Below, in pieces: positions 6,237 through 9,168 of a stretch of 9,168 nucleotides of DNA; the stretch's first letter is position 1; every line of letters starts with the position of its first letter. Origin of the DNA: an uncultured Verrucomicrobiota bacterium (GTDB lineage Bacteria > Verrucomicrobiota > Kiritimatiellia > RFP12 > UBA1067). Location of the stretch: assembly GCA_946631535.1 (NCBI GenBank), contig CAMPAF010000109.1, positions 1-9,168 of the forward strand, read 5' to 3'. The notes beneath the pieces are model-generated. The model was not told the origin of the DNA. It was given only the letters and a program-made list of their open reading frames with translations, and did not search any database. Both the position numbers and the translations under genes were made by a program.

Positions 6237-7690
6237 CATTTCTTGTGCGGGCAGTTCGCGCATCCTGCGCATTTCTTGTCGGAGACGTCCTTCCCTGTCC
6301 AGCAGTAGGTGCAGAGCTTCTCCTTGGGAAGGCCTATGGCGGCGACGAGATCGTCAAGCCGCTGGAAAGCGAGGCTCGTGAGACCGAGGTCGCTGCGTAT
6401 CTTCTCGACCATCGCCTTGTACGGCGCGCCGTCGGGATCCTGGTACTTGTCGACGACGGCCGGGTCGTCGCCCTCCACGTCGCGGATATACCGGCGCGTG
6501 GCGAGATCGTACACGGACTTAGAGCGAGAGAAGTTGATGAACTTGCACCCGTAGAGGAGCGGCGGGCAGGCGATTCGCATGTGGATGGCCTTCGCGCCGT
6601 CGTCCCAGAGGCGCTTGGCCTGCTGGCGGAGCTGGGTGCCGCGTACGATGGAGTCGTCGCAGAACACGAGCCGCTTGTCCCTGATGAGGCCGGGGATCGG
6701 GATGAGCTTCATGTGCGCGATGAGGTCGCGCTGCCTCTGGTCGGGCGGCATGAACGAGCGCGGCCACGTAGGCGTGTACTTCACGAACGGGCGCGCGTAG
6801 CGGACACCGGCCTCCTGCGAGTAGCCGAGGGCGTGCGCCACGCCGGAATCCGGCACGCCGCCCACGCTGTCGGCCTCCACGGGGTTGCGGCGGGCGAGCG
6901 CGCCGCCGCAACGGTAGCGCGCCATCTCCACGTTGCGGCCCTCGTAGGACGAGGCGGGATAGCCGTAGTAAACCCAAAGGAACGAGCAGATCGCGGTGTC
7001 CTCGCCGGGTTCGAGCAGCGTCGTGAGGCCGTCGGGCGTAGCCTCGACCATCTCGCCCGGCCCGAGGTCGCGCAGGTAGGTGTAGCCGAGGTTTGGGAAG
7101 ATGCACGTCTCCTGGGTGGCGATCAGCGCGCCTTCCTTCTTGCCGAAGATGATGGGCGTGCGCCCCCAGCGGTCGCGCGCGGCGAAGAAGCGCCCGTTCT
7201 CCGTGAGGATCATGAGCGAGCAGCTGCCCTCGATCTTCTCCTGCGCGTAGCGCACGCCGTCGACGAAGCTGTCCTGCGAGTCGATCAGCGCGGCCACGAC
7301 GGCCGTGGGGCTCACGACGCCGGAGGTCGTCGAGTACTGGAACTGCACGCGGCGAGTGGCGTACATCTCCGCCATGAGCGTGTCGATGTTGGCGATGAGG
7401 CCGACGGTCACGATCGCGTACGTGCCGAGGTGCGAGGCCACGATCAGCGGCTGGGGGTCGGTGTCCGAGATGACGCCTAGGCCAGAGCAGCCCGCGAACT
7501 TGGCGAAATCGTTCTCAAACTTCGACCTGAACGGCGCGTTCTGTATGTTGTGGATAGCGCGCTGGAACCCTTTCTCGTTCGCGACCACCATGCCGCCTCG
7601 CTGTGTGCCGAGATGCGAATGGTAGTCGGTCCCGAAGAACAGGTCCGCCACGCAGTCCCTTTTCGAAATGACGCCGCAAAAGCCGCCCAT
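6236..7690 (-). CDS. purF: Amidophosphoribosyltransferase (glutamine PRPP amidotransferase)
   Basis: A 484-residue class II glutamine amidotransferase that makes 5-phosphoribosylamine from PRPP and glutamine, the first step of purine synthesis. The N-terminal nucleophile is most likely C5 (MGGFCGVIS), exposed after removal of four residues. SHLGTQRGGM (25-34) and ARDRWGRTPI (171-180) belong to the glutaminase domain. The PRPP loop is LVFCDDSIVRGTQ (341-353). C235, C382, C460 and C463 fall where the iron-sulfur ligands lie in Bacillus-type PurF, so an Fe-S form is likely. The sequence follows a divergent branch (CSFLWVYYGYPASSYEG; RDRWGR in place of the usual RDPxGxRP) that I recall from Bacteroidota and other anaerobes. 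The tail adds C474, C477 and C480 with H482, beyond the usual ligands. ATG 7690 is chosen for the AGGAGG four bases upstream; an extension to 7726 would bury the nucleophile. It heads an operon with the PAS and pseudouridine synthase genes. Confidence 0.9.
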   Translation of the reverse strand: MGGFCGVISKRDCVADLFFGTDYHSHLGTQRGGMVVANEKGFQRAIHNIQNAPFRSKFENDFAKFAGCSGLGVISDTDPQPLIVASHLGTYAIVTVGLIANIDTLMAEMYATRRVQFQYSTTSGVVSPTAVVAALIDSQDSFVDGVRYAQEKIEGSCSLMILTENGRFFAARDRWGRTPIIFGKKEGALIATQETCIFPNLGYTYLRDLGPGEMVEATPDGLTTLLEPGEDTAICSFLWVYYGYPASSYEGRNVEMARYRCGGALARRNPVEADSVGGVPDSGVAHALGYSQEAGVRYARPFVKYTPTWPRSFMPPDQRQRDLIAHMKLIPIPGLIRDKRLVFCDDSIVRGTQLRQQAKRLWDDGAKAIHMRIACPPLLYGCKFINFSRSKSVYDLATRRYIRDVEGDDPAVVDKYQDPDGAPYKAMVEKIRSDLGLTSLAFQRLDDLVAAIGLPKEKLCTYCWTGKDVSDKKCAGCANCPHKK

Positions 7691-7694
7691 AAAG

Positions 7695-7700
7695 CCTCCT
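7695..7700 (-). promoter_or_regulatory. Ribosome binding site of purF
   Basis: A full AGGAGG on the minus strand, 4 nt before ATG 7690. It is the strongest site in the window and settles the purF start against the in-frame upstream codon at 7726. Confidence 0.8.
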
Positions 7701-7716
7701 GAAATTGTGCGGCAGT

Positions 7717-7725
7717 ATTTTACCA
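7717..7725 (-). promoter_or_regulatory. Extended -10 promoter of the purF operon
   Basis: The minus strand reads TGG-TAAAAT, an extended -10 one base off consensus. The start site would be near 7710, leaving a leader of about 20 nt with the AGGAGG site. The position in the 69-bp gap after the upstream gene fits a promoter for purF. The leader is too short for a purine riboswitch, and none is seen. Confidence 0.5.
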
Positions 7726-7759
7726 AATCCGCGTCCCCGCCGCAATCGCCATGACGCGC

Positions 7760-9034
7760 TCACGTCAGCATCATCGGCTGGGAGAAGATGATCTCCTCCG
7801 ACCCGTCGCGCGCGTAGGCGCGGACGCGAAGGTATCCGTACTTCTCGCGGTCGGCCGCAGCCACGGAGAACGACATCTTGTTCGAGTTCCCCCATGCCGT
7901 GACGCCGCACTTCGTGATCACCTGCAGGTGGGCAGGCTTGTCGAGCGTCACCTGGAGGTTCACGCCGTCGAAGCGGATGGACGTGAACCGGAGGATGCCG
8001 CGCCCCTTGATCGCGCCGTACCAGTTGCCCTGGCGGTAGGCCTTGAGGCAGGCATGGACGCTCTTCTCGGGCACGAGCAGCACGTTGACGCCCTCCTGTA
8101 GGCCCCAGTCGGGCACGAAGAACCCGAAGCACTGGCGGCCGGTGGAGAGGGCGCGGTCCCAATAATCCTCGCAGTTGCTGCGGCTCCACGGGTAGTTCTT
8201 GCTCGGCTTGCACATGTTGTACACCTCGATGCCGAGCACGCGCGGATCGTAGTCGAGCAGGTCCCAGATGATCTCGTCCTTGAGGTGGGACCACGCGGGA
8301 TGGTTGATCGTCACGCCGCCGCCGTCGGGGTGGATCAGTCCGCCGATCATGCGGGAGATCGCGGTGTGCGCGTGCTCGCCGCTGCCGAAGCAGTAGCCCT
8401 TGCCGTGGGAAAGGAAGCGGTTGCGCTTGTCGAACGTGCCCGAGCAGAAGGCAGATCCGGGCGCGCACATGTGGAGGCTGGGGACGATCTTGCCGTCGTC
8501 GCCGAGGAAAGCGTGATGCTCGGCGTTGGGCGCCTCGAGGATGTTGTCGGGCACGCGCGAGAAGCGGAGCGGCCCCTCGGTGAACGGCAGCTGCTTGCGC
8601 TGCTCCGGCGGCAGCTCGTCCGCCCAGGCGCTGACGATCTTCGACCAGTCGAAGGGGCCGTCCGTGCGCTTGCCCTTCACCATCACGGGGAAGTCGTGGT
8701 GGACGTAGTAGTGCCGGTCGTGGAACGTCTTGAGCGGCATCGTCGGCGCGGACGGATAGTAGTTGGAGATCGTGAGGAACTCGAAACCGCGGTCGAGATA
8801 CGCGTCCAGCATCTTCTGGTTCTCGCAATGTCCGTGGGAGGTTGTGTGCACCTCCACGACCTTTGACCAGTCGACGTCCGAGTACGGACGCCGGTTGCGA
8901 GGGGGGACGTTGGGGTTCGCGGTCGCAGCAAGCTGCGACCCTCCCGCGTTCGGACGCGCGGGAGCGCGTCCCTCCCCTGCTGCCGTTGCTGCGGCCGCGG
9001 AGGCGGCCAGCCCGATGAAGTCTCTGCGTTTCAT
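7760..9034 (-). CDS. Tat-exported PHP-like putative metal hydrolase
   Basis: A 424-residue protein that starts with a twin-arginine signal (MKRRDFIGLAASAAAATAA), so it should be exported folded. Residues 22-38 are encoded by a palindromic repeat and form a low-complexity linker. The mature part resembles PHP-type phosphoesterase folds: VEVHTTSHGHCEN (60-72; H63, H67, H69 as possible metal ligands), then YLDRGFEFLTISNYYPS (79-95), GVTINHPAWSH (240-250, with the NHP motif) and VLGIEVYN (267-274). The canonical late D-x-H motif is not obvious; VPDWG (307-311) stands near that place. The C-terminal ~90 residues look like a beta-sandwich (VNLQVTLDKPAHLQVI). Substrate is unknown, and some ligands may be lost. 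ATG 9034 is chosen because an extended -10 ends six bases upstream and the Tat motif begins here; the frame runs open to 9163, but a start there would place the promoter inside the gene. No ribosome binding site is present. Confidence 0.75.
   Translation of the reverse strand: MKRRDFIGLAASAAAATAAGEGRAPARPNAGGSQLAATANPNVPPRNRRPYSDVDWSKVVEVHTTSHGHCENQKMLDAYLDRGFEFLTISNYYPSAPTMPLKTFHDRHYYVHHDFPVMVKGKRTDGPFDWSKIVSAWADELPPEQRKQLPFTEGPLRFSRVPDNILEAPNAEHHAFLGDDGKIVPSLHMCAPGSAFCSGTFDKRNRFLSHGKGYCFGSGEHAHTAISRMIGGLIHPDGGGVTINHPAWSHLKDEIIWDLLDYDPRVLGIEVYNMCKPSKNYPWSRSNCEDYWDRALSTGRQCFGFFVPDWGLQEGVNVLLVPEKSVHACLKAYRQGNWYGAIKGRGILRFTSIRFDGVNLQVTLDKPAHLQVITKCGVTAWGNSNKMSFSVAAADREKYGYLRVRAYARDGSEEIIFSQPMMLT
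8921..8971. repeat. REP-like GC-rich palindromic repeat inside the exported protein gene
   Basis: Three inverted repeats are packed in 51 bp. The first is GGTCGCAGC-AA-GCTGCGACC at 8921-8940 (9-bp arms). The second is CTCCCGCG (8941-8948) with CGCGGGAG (8957-8964). The third is GGACGCGC-GGGA-GCGCGTCC at 8952-8971 (8-bp arms). The last two overlap, so only one can form at a time. The repeat keeps the reading frame and encodes residues 22-38 (GRAPARPNAGGSQLAAT) right after the Tat signal. The layout is that of REP/BIME elements, but the sequence is unrelated to the transposase palindromes in this window. Confidence 0.7.
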
Positions 9035-9040
9035 ACGGCC

Positions 9041-9049
9041 ATTATAGCA
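9041..9049 (-). promoter_or_regulatory. Extended -10 promoter of the Tat-exported protein gene
   Basis: The minus strand reads TGC-TATAAT, a perfect extended -10. Its last base is six bases before ATG 9034, so standard spacing puts the transcription start on the A of the ATG. No -35 hexamer or ribosome binding site is seen. This is the clearest leaderless arrangement in the window. Confidence 0.65.
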
Positions 9050-9069
9050 TGAAACTGGCCGGAGCGGGG

Positions 9070-9098
9070 AAAAAAGGAGTGCCGCCGGGAGTTGGCGG
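9070..9098 (-). terminator. Weak hairpin plus T-run, possible terminator of an upstream gene
   Basis: On the minus strand CCGCC (9098-9094), a 7-nt loop and GGCGG (9086-9082) are followed six bases later by six Ts (9075-9070). The stem is short and the gap to the T-run is long, so this is only a weak candidate. If real it would end a gene lying beyond 9168. Confidence 0.2.
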
Positions 9099-9137
9099 GC
9101 GCATCTGCGTTTTTCACCCATGCGTTTTGAGATTGGA

Positions 9138-9164
9138 AACAACCAGAACAACTGGTAAAACAAC
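9138..9164. repeat. Short AACAAC-type repeat at the window edge
   Basis: AACAAC occurs at 9138, 9147 and 9159, that is with spacings of 9 and 12. The first two are part of near-repeat 9-mers AACAACCAG and AACAACTGG, and CCAG-AACAA-CTGG is itself a small dyad. It may be the start of a longer low-complexity tract or the 3' end of a gene beyond the window; the visible part is too short to decide. The rest of 9050-9137 holds no gene I can support. Confidence 0.35.
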
Positions 9165-9168
9165 TTTG

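Noticed and set aside
6122..7480. Plus-strand open frame of 452 codons opposite purF
   Set aside because: Antisense shadow of a well-supported gene; low-complexity Ala/Val/Arg/His protein with no motif.
7691..7726. 12-residue N-terminal extension of PurF
   Set aside because: It would move the nucleophile cysteine inward and read through the AGGAGG site and promoter.
7515..8828. Minus-strand open frame of 437 codons overlapping the Tat-exported protein and purF
   Set aside because: Arg/Pro-rich out-of-frame reading of two better supported genes; no start context.
9035..9163. 43-residue N-terminal extension of the Tat-exported protein
   Set aside because: It would place a perfect extended -10 inside the gene and put residues ahead of a clean twin-arginine signal; no ribosome site at 9163.
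1..9168. CRISPR array, defence system, tRNA or rRNA genes
   Set aside because: No regularly spaced direct repeats, no recognisable defence proteins and no RNA gene signatures were seen on either strand.

Overview
The window looks like chromosomal DNA of a GC-rich, probably anaerobic, host-associated bacterium. The style fits the Kiritimatiellota/Lentisphaerota side of the PVC group. The reasons are an anaerobe-type PurF, a REP-like GC-rich palindrome read in frame inside an exported protein, and a REP-associated (RAYT-type) transposase with its own palindromes. This placement is inference from style, not from a marker gene. All seven genes are on the minus strand, so transcription runs from high to low coordinates, and spacers are short (longest about 135 bp).

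Layout in transcription order. (1) 9168-9035: upstream spacer with a short AACAAC-type repeat at the window edge, a weak hairpin and an extended -10 promoter abutting the next gene. (2) 9034-7760: a twin-arginine (Tat) exported, PHP-like putative metal hydrolase. A palindromic repeat is inserted in frame just after its signal peptide. (3) 7690-4605: a compact operon of purF (amidophosphoribosyltransferase), a stand-alone double-PAS protein and an RluA-family pseudouridine synthase, with gaps of 12 nt and 2 nt. (4) 4576-3396: a mobile unit of about 1.18 kb holding a Y1/HUH (IS200-like, RAYT) transposase. It is bounded by inverted ends, each containing a 37-bp palindrome. The transposase stop codon is in the centre of one palindrome. 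(5) 3354-988: a DinG/XPD-type iron-sulfur DNA helicase, apparently expressed from a leaderless or nearly leaderless mRNA. (6) 853 to beyond position 1: the N-terminal 284 codons of a glycoside-hydrolase-like TIM-barrel protein.

Functionally this is mostly housekeeping: purine synthesis, RNA modification and DNA repair helicase work. It also has two genes of the kind used for polysaccharide or phosphoester metabolism, and one accessory element. No defence system, CRISPR array, tRNA or rRNA was found. The best candidate for something poorly described is the RAYT element and its palindromes. Next are the unlinked GC-rich palindrome that adds about 17 residues to the exported protein, and the sensor-only PAS protein coupled to purF. 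Promoters that can be seen share an extended -10 (TGN-TATAAT or TGN-TAAAAT) without an evident -35. Two of them sit so close to the start codon that leaderless transcription is likely.
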